Of a stretch of 64,000 nucleotides of DNA, positions 49,253 to 60,655 are shown piece by piece. The position numbers were made by a program, and so were the translations under genes. Source of the DNA: Camarhynchus parvulus (taxonomy: Eukaryota > Chordata > Aves > Passeriformes > Thraupidae); contig NC_044582.1 of NCBI RefSeq assembly GCF_901933205.1, positions 18,575,820 through 18,639,819 of the forward strand, in the 5' to 3' direction. The notes beneath the pieces were generated by a model, which made no database searches, had not been told where the DNA came from, and saw nothing but the letters and a program-made list of their open reading frames with translations. Positions within the stretch are counted from its first letter, which is position 1. Each line of letters starts with the position of its first letter.

Positions 49253-49305
49253 AGAGATCTGATGATTTTTGAGGTCCCTTCCAACGAGAACCATTCTGTG
49301 TTTCT
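49253..49305 (+). mobile_element. CR1 LINE 3'-end fragment, sense orientation
   Basis: GATCTGATGATTTTTGAGGT followed by CCCTTCCAACGAGAACCATT and CTGTGTTTCTG is a sense CR1 3' terminus with a tail close to the CR1 octamer (ATTCTGTG). Together with the minus-strand CR1 to its left it forms an inverted CR1 pair with both 3' ends facing outward. Confidence 0.85.
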
Positions 49306-50045
49306 GAACATCTCCCACCTCCCTCCCTTTCATCCCCAGGTCCTGGAAATGGCGCCCACTCATCTCATCCCTGCAGCACGTCCTGCCCAGGCACAGACAC
49401 TGCCACCACCACCATCATCATCATCATCAGGCATCATTCTGTGCTGGGGGCTCCCAAAAACACCCCCTGACAGCAACACAGCCCTGCCCAGGCTGTGGCG
49501 TCATCACTACAGACCAGCCCAAACACCGAGGAGCCAAGTCCATCACCAGCTCTTTGATTTTCATGCAATAAAATGGCTTTTTAAAATTCCAGCCAGGCCC
49601 CCATGCCGCCTCCTTGGGCAGAGTGTGTCACGGGGAAAGAGGGGTGCTCACCCAGCCTGCTTGGGGCTGGCAGACCAGGGCATGCACATTAGAGAACCCA
49701 ACTCTCTTCCACAAATGGCCCAGCACTTCCTGCCAAGAATGTTTTAGGCACAAGGCTGATTTTGATCTTAAAGGCTAAAGAAACATCAAAGGGAAATACC
49801 TGTGGGTATGCAGCAGTGCTCCTGGAACAAGCAGGGGCTCATGAATACCAGCTGATAAATATTCTGTATAAACACAGAACCTCTGTGTGCAGGCTCCTCT
49901 GAGAGCCCCCCTGAGCCCTGCAGCCCCTGTGCCCTCCTGGCCGTGGGTTCCAGCAGAGCCCCTGAGGTTCAGACCAGCTCCTGTCCCATTCCAGGGCTCC
50001 TCCCTGTGCCCACCTGGGATTTTGCTGCTGCCTGCAGCCTGGACT
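49306..50045. other. Unique noncoding DNA with a short (CCA/TCA)n run
   Basis: A trinucleotide run, CCACCACCACCATCATCATC, lies at about 49407-49430. The 161-codon frame crossing it has no recognisable domain. Confidence 0.5.
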
Positions 50046-50262
50046 GGGCTGAGATGGGATTTTGGGTGGTGATTTTAGGTAAAGGCAGCACTGGGGGCGT
50101 GGGGCTGTGACAAAAGCAAGATGCAGCAAACATGATCACGGATCCCAGCTGAAACCAAAAGGACAATCATCCAAAATGGCCAAATTTCACCTGATTTCTC
50201 AGCAAAATGGGCAGCAAGAAGCACAAGGCTTCACACAGCTTCCCAGCCAGGATTTCCCACAG
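50046..50262 (+). mobile_element. ERV family Y, fragment without LTR
   Basis: About 215 bp match 53606-53805 in the same orientation: GGGATTTTGGGTGGTGATTT, GAAACCAAAAGGACAATCAT, CCAAAATGGCCAAATTTCAC and GGCTTCACACAGCTTCCCAG. The homology ends at TTTCCCACAG. The 53.6-kb copy continues there into more ERV sequence and an LTR, and this copy runs into unrelated DNA. A hydrophobic minus-strand frame is open in both copies; I do not identify it. Confidence 0.75.
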
Positions 50263-51774
50263 AATTCATTTTGATTTCTCCTCTGCACTGCTGTTTTCAG
50301 ATGCAGCCCAGGAGCAGAGGAGGTGCATGGTTTCATTTGAAACTCTGCTGGTTCAGCTGGCACTCCCAGGTCTCAGCAGCTCTTTGCAGTTGCCTTCACA
50401 GACCAGCATCATTTCTAATCTCACCCTGAGCAAACACTTGTAAATCTGCTAAATGGCTCAAATTTACAGTTTTTTCCCCTCTCAGTTTGCTGGATCACTG
50501 TCTCAAACAGTTTCTCTGCCCAGTCAGATTTTCAAAGCAAGTTTCTAACACGAGCATCTGTTGATAATCTAATAAGTCTGGAAAGAAAATATTTCTCTTT
50601 TCCACACAACACTGGGTAAACCTTGAAACTTGTAAACAAGCAGGGGATGTGACAGCAGCAATTGGCTTCTGTTAACAGCAAAATACAAAGGAAGGAAAAT
50701 ATGAGTAGAAAAAGCATCTCTGTGCATATTTAATATCGTTTTTGTAACAAGGCACTTTCATGAAGTTTGACTCAGTGTTGTAATTAAAATGTTCTGTAAC
50801 GGTGGTAATTACCCCATCAGGTGAGGCACAATGGATGGCAGAGCAAACCTACAATAAAATTATTATTTCCAAGCTGCATCTCAATTTTTGTGCATTTTAA
50901 ACACCTTCCCTGTGCCTGGGAAAGGGATTTTTAATGGGCTCCAACATGTGCCAGTGCAGCCCCAGCCTGGAACAGTGGGATGGGATTTTTGTTACTTTTG
51001 CTTTTCCTTCTTGATAAACTGCAGCCTTTTGAAGAGAATAATAAATTCTAATAAATCAAGTTATGATATTTAATCCAATGAAACCCCACCTGAGCACACC
51101 TTGATGGTGCAGAGTGAGGTGGGAGACAGAGGCTTCTCCCAGTTCTCCCCACCACAGAACATCTCTGCCTTCAGGAGCACAAAAACTCAGGAAACTTCTG
51201 GAAACCACCCAGAACATCCCAAATGCCACAGAAATGACAAAGCCCTTTCACTTTGCACACAATTGTGAGGCACATTGACCTTGGGGTGCTAAAATTTCCT
51301 TTTTTGGGGGGAGGAGTGGAGTGTTCATCCCATATTAATCCAAGGTAACAAAAAGCATCAGAGAATTCCTGCAATTCAGAGAGTTCTGGGGTTTGAAGCC
51401 TTCACAAAGCATTCTGAGTGCTGCAGGAAGATGAATTATCTCCCATTTCTTGTATCAAACCCTGATGTCATGTCTGGAAAAACACGAAACCCTGTCAATT
51501 ATTTCAGGTTCCAGCAGTCCTTTGCAAGCTCGTCCAGCAAGAAAATAACCCCTTTCACTTTGGAAAGGGGCAATAAAGATGATGGATGCTTTTTGGAGTT
51601 TATTTTTGCTGTGTCCATAAACATTCCCCTAATAGCTCATCACAGCTGACGAGGAGCTTGGCGGAGCCAACTGCTGTTGACTGAAAATATCTGACAATTT
51701 TTATTTTTTTCCTCCCAAGCTTGCTGTACAGAAGCAATTATTTATATTTGAATAGCACTCTCCTGTGATCAGGA
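50263..51774. other. Unique noncoding DNA, no feature seen
   Basis: AT-rich with no recognised repeat or exon. Confidence 0.5.
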
Positions 51775-51801
51775 AATATATATATATATATATTTGTCAG
51801 G

Positions 51802-51858
<57 letters not shown>
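51775..51858. repeat. (TA)n microsatellite in two blocks
   Basis: Two TA runs (51775-51793 and 51804-51858) are each preceded by the flank TCAGGAAATATATATATATA, which suggests that a CAGGAA-(TA)n unit was duplicated. Confidence 0.95.
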
Positions 51859-51859
<1 letters not shown>

Positions 51860-52089
51860 CACAGGGCCCCAGCACGCAGGCACCGTTAATGAGCTTTTAT
51901 TAAAAAATCCTATTTTAGTCCCTTTCACTCCAGGGCCACCAGGAGAGGCCTGAGATGTTTATCTGGCACACTTCGTTTTCCCCCACACACCAAGAAAATT
52001 AAAGCACCGAACGAAATTCAAGGAGAGAACTGAGAATCATCCCCTTGATTTTCTTCATTACCCCCAGGATGCTCCCAAAGGCAAAAGAG

Positions 52090-52178
52090 AATCCCAGAAT
52101 GGTTTGGGTTGGAAGGGACCCTAAAGCTCATCCAGCTCCAGGCAGGGACACCCTCCACTGTCCCAGGATGCTCAGCCC
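52090..52178 (-). mobile_element. CR1 LINE 3'-end fragment
   Basis: CCCAGAATGGTTTGGGTTGG followed by AAGGGACCCTAAAGCTCATC, then CACCCTCCACTGTCCCAGGA. It is the complement of the CR1 3' end, truncated after about 90 bp. Confidence 0.9.
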
Positions 52179-52211
52179 TGAATTCCTGCTCTCCTTGCTA
52201 AAGATCATTGG

Positions 52212-52391
52212 AATGGCTTTAACAAAGCTGCTTTTGGATAATTATTTTTCATTATCATTGTATTTTTAAATAAGTTTTTATCTTTCTAAATAAGTTTTTT
52301 TTATCTTGCCAAATGGCTTTAACCAAGCTGCTTTTGGATAATTATTTTTTCATTATTATTGTATTTTTAAATAAGTTTTTTATCTTTCTAC
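52212..52391 (+). repeat. Tandem duplication, 100-bp unit
   Basis: AATGGCTTTAACAAAGCTGC (52212) and AATGGCTTTAACCAAGCTGC (52312) start two nearly identical units of 100 and about 80 bp that share GATAATTATTTTTCATTAT and TTTTTAAATAAGTTTTTATC. Few differences mean that the duplication is young. Confidence 0.93.
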
Positions 52392-52872
52392 CCTTAAAGA
52401 AAATCACACTAAAGGAAATGAGACCCACCCAAATGTTGGTGTTTGAGGGACACTCTGGAGGAAAGAATAAGTGCAGCATTTTAAAATACCAACATTTATA
52501 GTGATACCTGGATTTCTGAGAGTGAAGAAAAGGTGGAAAACACCTCTGAGCAGCTCCCACCACAAGCTCTACATTCAGAGGGGACAGACAGGAGCCTGGT
52601 AACTGTTCCAGACAAGGGAACAGCCTGATAAAAATGGGATCTCCCAGCTCTGCCCTCTGGAATCTGGAAGAGAACACGGTCAGGGACCCTCCCTGCCCTG
52701 GGTATGGGACAAAAAGTGCATTTCTGGCCATAAGTGATGACGATGTATTGAATATCTGGGTTCCCTCTGCCTTTAACCATTCCCTGCCTTGCTCTGGAGC
52801 AGGCTGAGGTGAGCACCGTGCAAGGCAAGCACGCTGCTGTCACTTAGCAACCTGAAACGGGGCTTGGAACGG
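52392..52872. other. Unique noncoding DNA, no feature seen
   Basis: The overlapping minus-strand frames (52342-52843) have no recognisable product. Confidence 0.45.
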
Positions 52873-53224
52873 AGATCTTTATTCCTGAACCATTTACCAG
52901 CCAAAGATCTTTATTCCTGAACCATTTACCAGCCAAAGATCTTTATTCCTGAACCATTTACCAACCAAAGATCTTTATTCCTGAACCATTTACCAGCCAA
53001 AGATCTTTACTCCTGAACCATTTACCAGCCAGAGATCTTTATTCCTGAGCCATTTACCAGCCAAAGATCTTTACTCCTGAACCATTTACCAACCAAAGAT
53101 CTTTACTCCTGAACCATTTACCAGCCAAAGATCTTTATTCCTGAACCATTTACCAGCCAAAGATCTTTATTCCTGAACCATTTACCAGCCAAAGATCTTT
53201 CCTCCTGAACCACTTACCAACCCT
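52873..53224 (+). repeat. Minisatellite, 11 units of 32 bp
   Basis: The unit AGATCTTTATTCCTGAACCA followed by TTTACCAGCCAA starts every 32 bp from 52873 to 53193. Units differ by single bases (TTACTCC for TTATTCC, CCAACC for CCAGCC), and the last unit is the most changed. High similarity between units points to recent expansion or ongoing homogenisation. Confidence 0.97.
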
Positions 53225-53605
53225 GTGCTGCTCCTCTCCAGGGCTGCCCCTGCCTCTGAGCTTTTCACCCTCAGCCAAACCTCCTGAACTCCATGGCAAA
53301 GAGCAGCAAGACCATCAATAAATGAGGCCAACTGGCATTGTTTTGTGGCTGTTTCAGCCAGTCCATTGCAGCGTGCCCAAAGGTGAGTGCTAAAGCAGAG
53401 AACAGCTCCCTTGGTGCCCAAACAGATCCCATCAGCTGCTCTGCCTTTGTAGGGAATCCTGGAATCTCTTCTTCTCCCTGCTCTGGTGGCCGTGCCCAAG
53501 GACAGGCAGCAGATCCTGGGCTGGAGGAGCTGGAGCCCAGCTGAGGCTGGAGCAGGTCCCTCCTTTTGGAACCCAGGACGTTCCTCTGGCTGCCCTGGAA
53601 TGAGG
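53225..53605. other. Unique GC-rich noncoding DNA
   Basis: The 163-codon minus-strand frame (53182-53673) joins the minisatellite, unique DNA and the ERV piece, and has no recognisable domain. Confidence 0.45.
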
Positions 53606-54345
53606 GCAGGTGGGATTTTGGGTGGTGATTTTAGGTAAAGGCAACACTGTTGAGCAAAAGTGAGATACAACAAAAATGATCACGAACCCCAGCAGAAACC
53701 AAAAGGACAATCACCCAAAATGGCCAAATTTCACCGGATTTCTCAGCAAAACGGGCAGCAAGAAGCACAAGGCTTCACACAGCTTCCCAGCCAGGACTTC
53801 CCACAGGGACTGCAGACCCTGGCAGGGGCTCAGAGACCTTGGCACAGCGTCACAGACACCTGTGCCTTCGATTTTAGTCCATGGAAACAATTCCCAGCTT
53901 TGTGTGAGGAGTTACAAGCCACAAGGGTTTGAGTAGAATGATAGTGAATTTGTCACAGGGTGAAAATGTAGAATTTTGGGGTTTTTAGAATGGGGGTTCA
54001 GGAGTCAAGATGGAGGAATCTGGGCATGTCCTGTCCTTTTTCTTGTCCTCCATCTTCTGCTGGGATGGTGACACTTCTGGGTTGGTTTAGAGTAGAGACA
54101 GACTGTCTAACATAGGCGATGGGTATTGGAAAATTATTGTAAAGTACACGTAGTTCTTGGTATAAAAAGTTAACACCACCCCAAGGGTGGTCAGTGTGCC
54201 ACAACCCGACCTGCTGGACAGACCTCAGCAGGTCAGAGAAGGAATGTGATAGATAAGAGAAAATAAACAACCTTGAAAAGCAGAGCTGAGGAATCTTAAC
54301 TCCTTCTTTGGTCGTGGGGCTGGGAGAAAAAAGACTTTTAATACC
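53606..54345 (+). mobile_element. ERV fragment, family Y (adjoining sequence plus LTR)
   Basis: The first 200 bp match 50046-50262. The remainder matches the reverse complement of 16505-17080. A TGTCACAGGG that may be the LTR 5' edge starts at 53951. The putative LTR then shows a TATA box TATAAAAA at 54161 and a poly(A) signal AATAAA at 54262-54267. Homology with the 16.5-kb copy ends near 54335. No target-site duplication or coding domain is clear. It may be the 3' part of a provirus or a non-autonomous element. Confidence 0.75.
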
Positions 54346-55227
54346 TTGGGAGCCATTCCAACCCCAGAAACCCGAGAGCTCCTGTCCCATCAGGCTCCTC
54401 AGCACACCCAAGCCTGGATGGGAGCTGGGGATGCTCAGCATTGAGCTGTGAGTGCCCCTGGGAACTCCTTCCTCCCCAGGTGAGAGAGCCAAGAGCCTCT
54501 GCTGACTGCTCTGCATCCTCCTCCTGCCTGAGCCAGGCATGCTTAATTACTGCCAGCTTTAATTACTGTCCCGGGCTCCCAGAGGGCTTTAATTCTCTCA
54601 GATTTCACATCTCATCCCTGCTCCTTCCCTGCAGCAGCTCCAGGACACCTCTGGGCTGGAGCAAACTGAGATTTCCCACTAAGAGAATGAGCCTGGTTAA
54701 ACTGGAAATGTGGGGGTGCTGCCTGCTCCCCAGCACGGGTGAAACCTGCTTTAAGGGGCAGTTTAAAACCAGGCATCCACCAGAAATTTGTCATTTATCG
54801 TGTGCTAGAAATAAATGCTGCTGCCCACTGCTCACCCTTCCCTTCTTGAATCCTCCCATATACACAAGGGGAACTAACTTAGATATGTCCCTGGTAAAAA
54901 ATTAACATAGGCAGGAGAGAATAAAATACAGAGAGAAAAGTGGAAAAGGGAAGTAAAGAATCCACAGCCATTATAATGCCTAAAAAGCCAAATTTGCCTT
55001 CTAAATCCGGGAAAAACTCAGGATGACTTTTACCTCTTAAATGCCATTAACCAAACTGAACAATTCAAAAACCAATGAGAAAATGTAAAATAAATGCTGT
55101 AATGGGCAGAGCAACCCTGTGAGCCCTAAATACAAAGCACTGCCTCTAATAAAAGCTTAATATTCTAATTCAAACTCTTATTATTACTACTATTATTATT
55201 ATTGCTATGTTTCTGTCTTGGCAAAAA
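54346..55227. other. Unique noncoding DNA
   Basis: GC-rich to about 54760, then AT-rich. A short (ATT)n run lies at 55178-55203. No gene is recognised. Confidence 0.5.
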
Positions 55228-55311
55228 CCATTTCTTCTTATGTATTTTTAACAATTTTGACCATTTCTTCTTATGTATTTTTAACAATTCCTTATGTATT
55301 TTTAACAATTC
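55228..55311 (+). repeat. Tandem repeat, 33-bp unit, 2.6 copies
   Basis: CCATTTCTTCTTATGTATTT followed by TTAACAATT occurs at 55228 and 55261, with a partial third unit from 55291. The array ends in a palindrome, TAACAATTCAATTGTTA (55303-55319). Confidence 0.92.
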
Positions 55312-55319
55312 AATTGTTA

Positions 55320-57169
55320 AGGACAATCAAAAATGCCATATGTGATCAATGATTTATAAAAATTAAGCCTGAATTTGTATTTAAACTCATGTCACTGCAA
55401 GGCATCAGCTCACTGCATTTGCCAATCACAATGAAGATGAATTTTAAGATGAAGGTTTCCCACAATAATATCTGGATACACTTCATGGGGAAAGAAAAAA
55501 TTTATTGTTGGCCTCATTTTATAATGAAACAGAGACAGACAGGAGCTACCCAAAACACAGAGCTCTGACAGCAATTTGCAGGCTTTATATGCAAGTGGAG
55601 CTAATCCTGTAAGTAGACTTCCTGCAGGAGATGGGAATTAGGTGGCATTTGAGTTTAGATGAGAAATCTGGAACTGTCTGGCTTCACAGCGAATAAAGGC
55701 GGGGAGTTTGAGCGTGAGGCAGCAGAAGAGCATCAACACCTCACTCCTAAATCCCCCTGCAACACAAGCCCAGCAGCTTTGAAGGTGGCCAAATGCTGCC
55801 AGTGCTGTCCTGGAAACAAGCAGGATTTCACCAGGATGGTGAAAATCCTGATTTCAGCAGGATTTTTCACCACAAAGGTAAAACCTGCCTGATTTCAGCT
55901 CCACAGGAGCAGTTCCCAGCCCCTGACCATTAGGGATCTCCAGAAACCATGAGCCAGCCCCGTGGAGAATGATCCTTCTTGGATGATTTCCCCCAGGGCC
56001 TGTCAAGGTTTTAGCTTTGCCTGCAGTGGGACTGGAAACTGCCCTTGTTAAACTTGGGATTCAGAAAGTTTCAACGTAAAATCCAAATAGGAAAAAGGTT
56101 CTGAGTGAAGCGCTTGGAGCAGAACCTGGAAAGAGGCACCAACGCAACCAGAAAACAAACGTGGAGCACAGCCCAGATGAGCAAAGTTATTGACAGAAAC
56201 ATTACCAGGCCATGCCCAAATGCCATTTTCCTACTGCAATCACAATTTTTGGGTGGGGTTTTACCCATCAGATGGGCAGAGGGTTGTGCCACGCTCAGAG
56301 GTGCAGCGCTGTGCCACATATCCAGGTGACCAAGTGCAAGGAGAGCTTTCCTTGGAACCATTCATCACATAAACACGCAGCAGGAAGCACTTTCCCTCAC
56401 AACATTAGTCAGGCCGTGTTGAATTTCATTTCAGTGAAATTAAACAAGATTCAGGCCTTTTGGAAATCCGCAGGAACCCTTCCATTGGCAGGGGTGGGTG
56501 AGGGATGAGGCTCGTGCTGCTGCCACACCCACACTGAGGGAAATGGGCTCTCCAATTTCCAGCCAATTTCTACTGCTTAAATAATTTTCCACGCCTTAAC
56601 TATGAAGATCTGCAAAGAACTCTACCCCTTCATGTCCTCTTTAAACACTGTGCACATTTTCCCTGGCTAAAATGTGTGAAACACTTGACAGGCTCAGCCA
56701 AATCCCAATCTGGCAACACCCTACAGGTTCACCCATGGTTTCCTGGCACCACTGCTCAAAAACTCCCTAAACATAATGTCTGGAAAAAAATCACAGGTCA
56801 AAAATTAGACAGCTTACAATTTATCCTTACCTCCTATTCACTTTTGCCCTTCAAAAGAACTCAGCCCTGGGGAGCTGACAAATAAAGATAAATTACCCCT
56901 CTGCAGCGTTCTCTCTAACGAAGCCATTGTGGTGATTAAATGAACCTTAGAAGCCAAATTCAGCTTTGATAGCTGAAATTGGAGGGAATTTTTTGCATCT
57001 TTACAAATACAAAGCTCGCAGCTTCCTGAGAGGATGGGCTGGATTTAAGAAATGTCCTGGGTTAGCATTTTGGGGAATTACACATTGACTTTCCTGGCTC
57101 CGTCACGAGTGGTGGGTGCTGAGGTAATTTAGGGATTCATCTCTAAATGTGGAATAACATCTGGAAGGG
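55320..57169. other. Unique noncoding DNA, no feature seen
   Basis: No interspersed repeat or exon is recognised. Short frames at 56071-56508 overlap on both strands. Confidence 0.5.
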
Positions 57170-57290
57170 TCCAGGTTGGACAGGGCTTGGAGCAATTTGG
57201 GATAGTAGGAGATGTCCCTGGCCATGGGAGGGGTGGAATGGGATGGGGTTTGGGTCCCTTCCAACCCAAACCACTTTGGGATAAAAGCTC
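57170..57290 (+). mobile_element. CR1 LINE 3'-end fragment
   Basis: GGTTGGACAGGGCTTGGAGC, GATGTCCCTGGCCATGGGAG and GGGTCCCTTCCAACCCAAAC are sense CR1 3'-end blocks in the right order. Confidence 0.88.
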
Positions 57291-57814
57291 ATTGAAGGCT
57301 CCCCCTCTCCAAGGCAAAGCCTCTTCCAGGGATGGGTCTATCACAACATCAAGGACGCCACCAAGTATGGCATGGATTCCTCTTCCTCATTGCTTAAAAA
57401 GAAACCCTGAAAAACAACTGAGAATACAAAAAAAAAACCAACAAAAATATTAAGAGAAAAACTGAAAAATGCTCAAGCTACTTTAGCAGGAAGACTGAGA
57501 GATGGCTTGATATATGGCCTTGATTAATTTTAAAGAAAAAATCAGTACTGGAGGGTTCTCCAATCTCACACTGGAAGGTGCAAGGGGAATAAATGGCTGG
57601 ATGCTGGAAAAATTCAAATGAGAACGTCCAAGTGAACTCAATCAGCACACAAACAACACCAAGCTGAGGAGCAGTGACTCCACCAGCACTGGGTGTGTTG
57701 GAACCAAGCCTGGATGCCTCTAATTTTGGACCTGTCACTTCTCTACAAGAAATGCATTTCTATGCACAGGTACTTAAAATGAAAGCAAGAGAGGAAAGTA
57801 TGCAATTCTGCACA
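57291..57814. other. Unique noncoding DNA, no feature seen
   Basis: AT-rich in its second half. No repeat or exon is recognised. Confidence 0.5.
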
Positions 57815-57990
57815 CTTATGTATTATATATGTATATTATATATGTATATATACAATATTACATAAATAAATTATAAATATACATTATAAATATACTATAG
57901 ATATTTTACTATACAATATACATATATATACATTATATAGATACAGTATAGATATATATATTATAAATATGCATCATAAATACAATATAC
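57815..57990. repeat. AT-rich low-complexity island
   Basis: Irregular TATATGTATA and ATACAATATA motifs over about 170 bp, with no LTR flanks and no regular period. Confidence 0.85.
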
Positions 57991-58849
57991 ACCAAAAACA
58001 TAATACAAGAAGGAGAATAAAAAATCCGTACACCCATGTGCTTCATTTAGAAGGAATTGCAGTGAGATTTAGTAAAACAAAGGGGGTTCTTTCTCCTCCA
58101 GAAAACCAGAATTTTATCCAAGCAGAGAAAAATAGATGCTGCACTTGCAGTTTGAGGTTTGAGGCAAGACAAGTCTCATTATCCTCCTTTTTAGCCAGAA
58201 TTCTGTTGTGCTCAAGAGATCAAGGTGCATAGAGAAAAATATATTAAAAAAGAGGATATTAACCCACACACATTTTTGCCCCTTCCAATGACTCTAAGAA
58301 CTCATTAGGTAAGCTCTGCTGCACTGGTAATTAGGTTCAGAGCTGGTGTCGTCGTTGGAATGGGTTATTGATCACTGAAGTTCTCAAAGAACTTCATGGT
58401 TCTGGGAGTTAGGAAGAAAAAAAATCCCAAACCCCATGAAGTGAGTGCTAGCCTTGCTAAATTTGATTTTCATTACATAATACAAGTCTTGTTAAACTTC
58501 CCAACCCGAAGCTTTCATTTCTCCCCAGCAACAGTTTTATTTTAAGCTTTCCTTCCCCAGACATCTCTGTTGGCCATTTGGGCTGGGGATTAGAATTTTC
58601 ACCTGTCCCAGGATTATTGGGGAGAGCTATTTTTTTATTTTCTCAGGGTTTTTTAAGAGCCAGCACGTGCCTGGGGATGCAGAAATAGGCTGTGGGGTGG
58701 TGTCAGCTGCCAGAGCCACGGTGGTGCTCTGCACTGGGACCACCCTGCCCATACCCATGTGCAGAACTGCTCTATAAATATGTCCAGATAGACCGCTGGG
58801 GATATATATATATAAATATATGTTTATAAATCTCCCCCAAAGCCACATC
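57991..58849. other. Unique noncoding DNA
   Basis: A short TA run lies at 58801-58826. No repeat family or exon is recognised. Confidence 0.5.
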
Positions 58850-59165
58850 TACATGGCTTTTAATCCCTCCAGGGATGGGCAGCCCCTTCCAATACCCTTT
58901 CAGTGGAGGAATTTTCCCCAATATCCCACCCTGAGCTTGCCCCGGCCCAGCCTGAGGCTGTTCTCTCTGCTCCTGTCCCTGTCCCCTGGGGTAAGATCCC
59001 AAATCCCCCCAGCTGTCCCCTCCTGGCAGGAGCTGTGCAGAGCCACAAGGGCCCCCCAAGCTCCTTTTCTCCAGGCTGAGCCCCTTCCCAGCTCCCTCAG
59101 GAGTTCTCCATCCCATTCCCAGCTCTGCTCCCTGCCCTGGCCTCCTCCAGCCCCTCCATGTCCTT
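58850..59165 (-). mobile_element. CR1 LINE 3'-UTR to ORF2-end fragment
   Basis: The complement of CR1 3'-UTR blocks (CTCCAGGGATGGGCAGCCCC, CCCAGCCTGAGGCTGTTCTC, CAGGAGCTGTGCAGAGCCAC and CCTTTTCTCCAGGCTGAGCC) extends further 5' than most copies in this window. The 3' terminus is not recognised. The 188-codon plus frame (58820-59386) is repeat-derived. Confidence 0.87.
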
Positions 59166-60451
59166 CCCATGAGGGTCCCAAACCCCATCCCAGCATTAAA
59201 GGTGGGAATAAAAGGGGAATCTCCTCATTTCCCACCAACCCAAACCTCACCATTGCTCCTGAGAGCAAATCCCACCCCAGGATCTTCCTGCACCCGTGGG
59301 TCCCTCCCCAGTGCCCACCAGTCCCTGCCCACAGTGCACGGGCTTTATTGCAGATTGTGCCACTGCCAAGGGATCACTACATTTAATTAACATATTATAA
59401 ATTGCCAGGTAATTGTTCTGTGCATTTCTCAGCTCACAGCTCTGTCGCTGCTGAAACCCAGATATGGAAGAGGGGAAGACGATGCCACGGTGCCCTTCAG
59501 GCCTGGGAGAAAGTGCTGCAAGATGCAGTCATCAATTAAATGCTGAAGGGAGACTGCAATAAGCACAATTACAGGGAACAGAACCCCCAGCAGAATTTCA
59601 GCAGGCTGCAAGGGACACTTTGCATCCAGGATGGAGAGGAGAGCCACAGGAGGGAAGGGAGAGGTTCCTGCTTGAGGGAAGGGGTTTGGGCTCCCACTGC
59701 AACAATTCCAAACTGCTTTATTCTAATTGCATCAAGCAGCAATGCCAAAGCTGCTGCCAAGGCAGGAGCAAGAGAAGGGCAGAGCAAGTTTGGTAGCAGA
59801 ACCTGGTACCAGAAGTGCCAGCCTCGGGCAGGGGGTAACTGTGCATTAAGCAAATTGCAATTTGTTATTCTGTTCTTTTTTGTCAGCTTAATGAAAAAGC
59901 CAAAGGGCTCTTTGCCCTTTAACACTGCCATGGCCACTGCTGTATTTCAAATGCTGTGCAATTATATCAGCAAGCACATTTAATCTCCCAGTGTGAGCTG
60001 GGATGCAGGCAGGGAATGGGGGCCCAGCCATCCCAGCGGCTCATTCCCTTCTCCCAGCCCTCCTGCAGCAGGAGCCAGCAGGGCACCACTGGGTGCTGGC
60101 TGGAAAACCCTGCAGAAACCTGAGCTGCAGGAAGGCTGAGGCCACATCAGATTTTCCATTTCCCTCTCTGACAGAGAAAAGCAGCTCAGTGTGCCCACAG
60201 GGACAGGCAGCTGCTGGCACTGCCACCCCTGCCCTGCTCAGGAGGGGACAGGGGGTGATCCCTCACCCCAAGGTCACCCCAGCAGATTTGCACAATCACA
60301 AAACCAGAATATTCTTTATAAAGCACAATAAATTCTTTAGAAAGCACCATAAATGCACCAGGCTGTGCTTTCATTGCCAGGCCAGAAACGGGGCAATAAA
60401 TCTTTTCCCCAGTTTGTTCCTTCCATTTTAAACTAAAAGACAACAGTGTTA
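59166..60451. other. Unique noncoding DNA
   Basis: No interspersed repeat is recognised. The 147- and 142-codon frames at 59540-59983 and 60003-60431 lack recognisable domains and are overlapped by minus-strand frames. Confidence 0.45.
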
Positions 60452-60655
60452 GTTTGGATATTGGGAAGTGGGCAGCCCTGGCACAGGTGCCCAGAGCAGC
60501 TGGGGCTGCCCCTGGATCCCTGGCAGTGCCCAAGGCCAGGCTGGACACTGGGGCTTGGGGACACCTGGGACAGTGGGAGGTGTCCCTGCCATGGCAGGGG
60601 TGGGATTAGATGATCTTTAAGGTCATTTCCAACCCAAACCATTCCATATTTTACT
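60452..60655 (+). mobile_element. CR1 LINE 3'-end fragment
   Basis: Sense CR1 blocks in order: GGTGCCCAGAGCAGCTGGGG, GTGTCCCTGCCATGGCAGGG, TTAGATGATCTTTAAGGTCA, then TTTCCAACCCAAACCATTCC at the 3' end. About 200 bp, 5'-truncated. Confidence 0.92.

Noticed and set aside
53432..53710. Hydrophobic minus-strand frame shared with 49969-50166, suggestive of a membrane peptide
   Set aside because: It is shared because the DNA is a duplicated ERV piece, and it runs opposite to the LTR direction inferred from the TATA box and poly(A) signal. Homology alone explains it.
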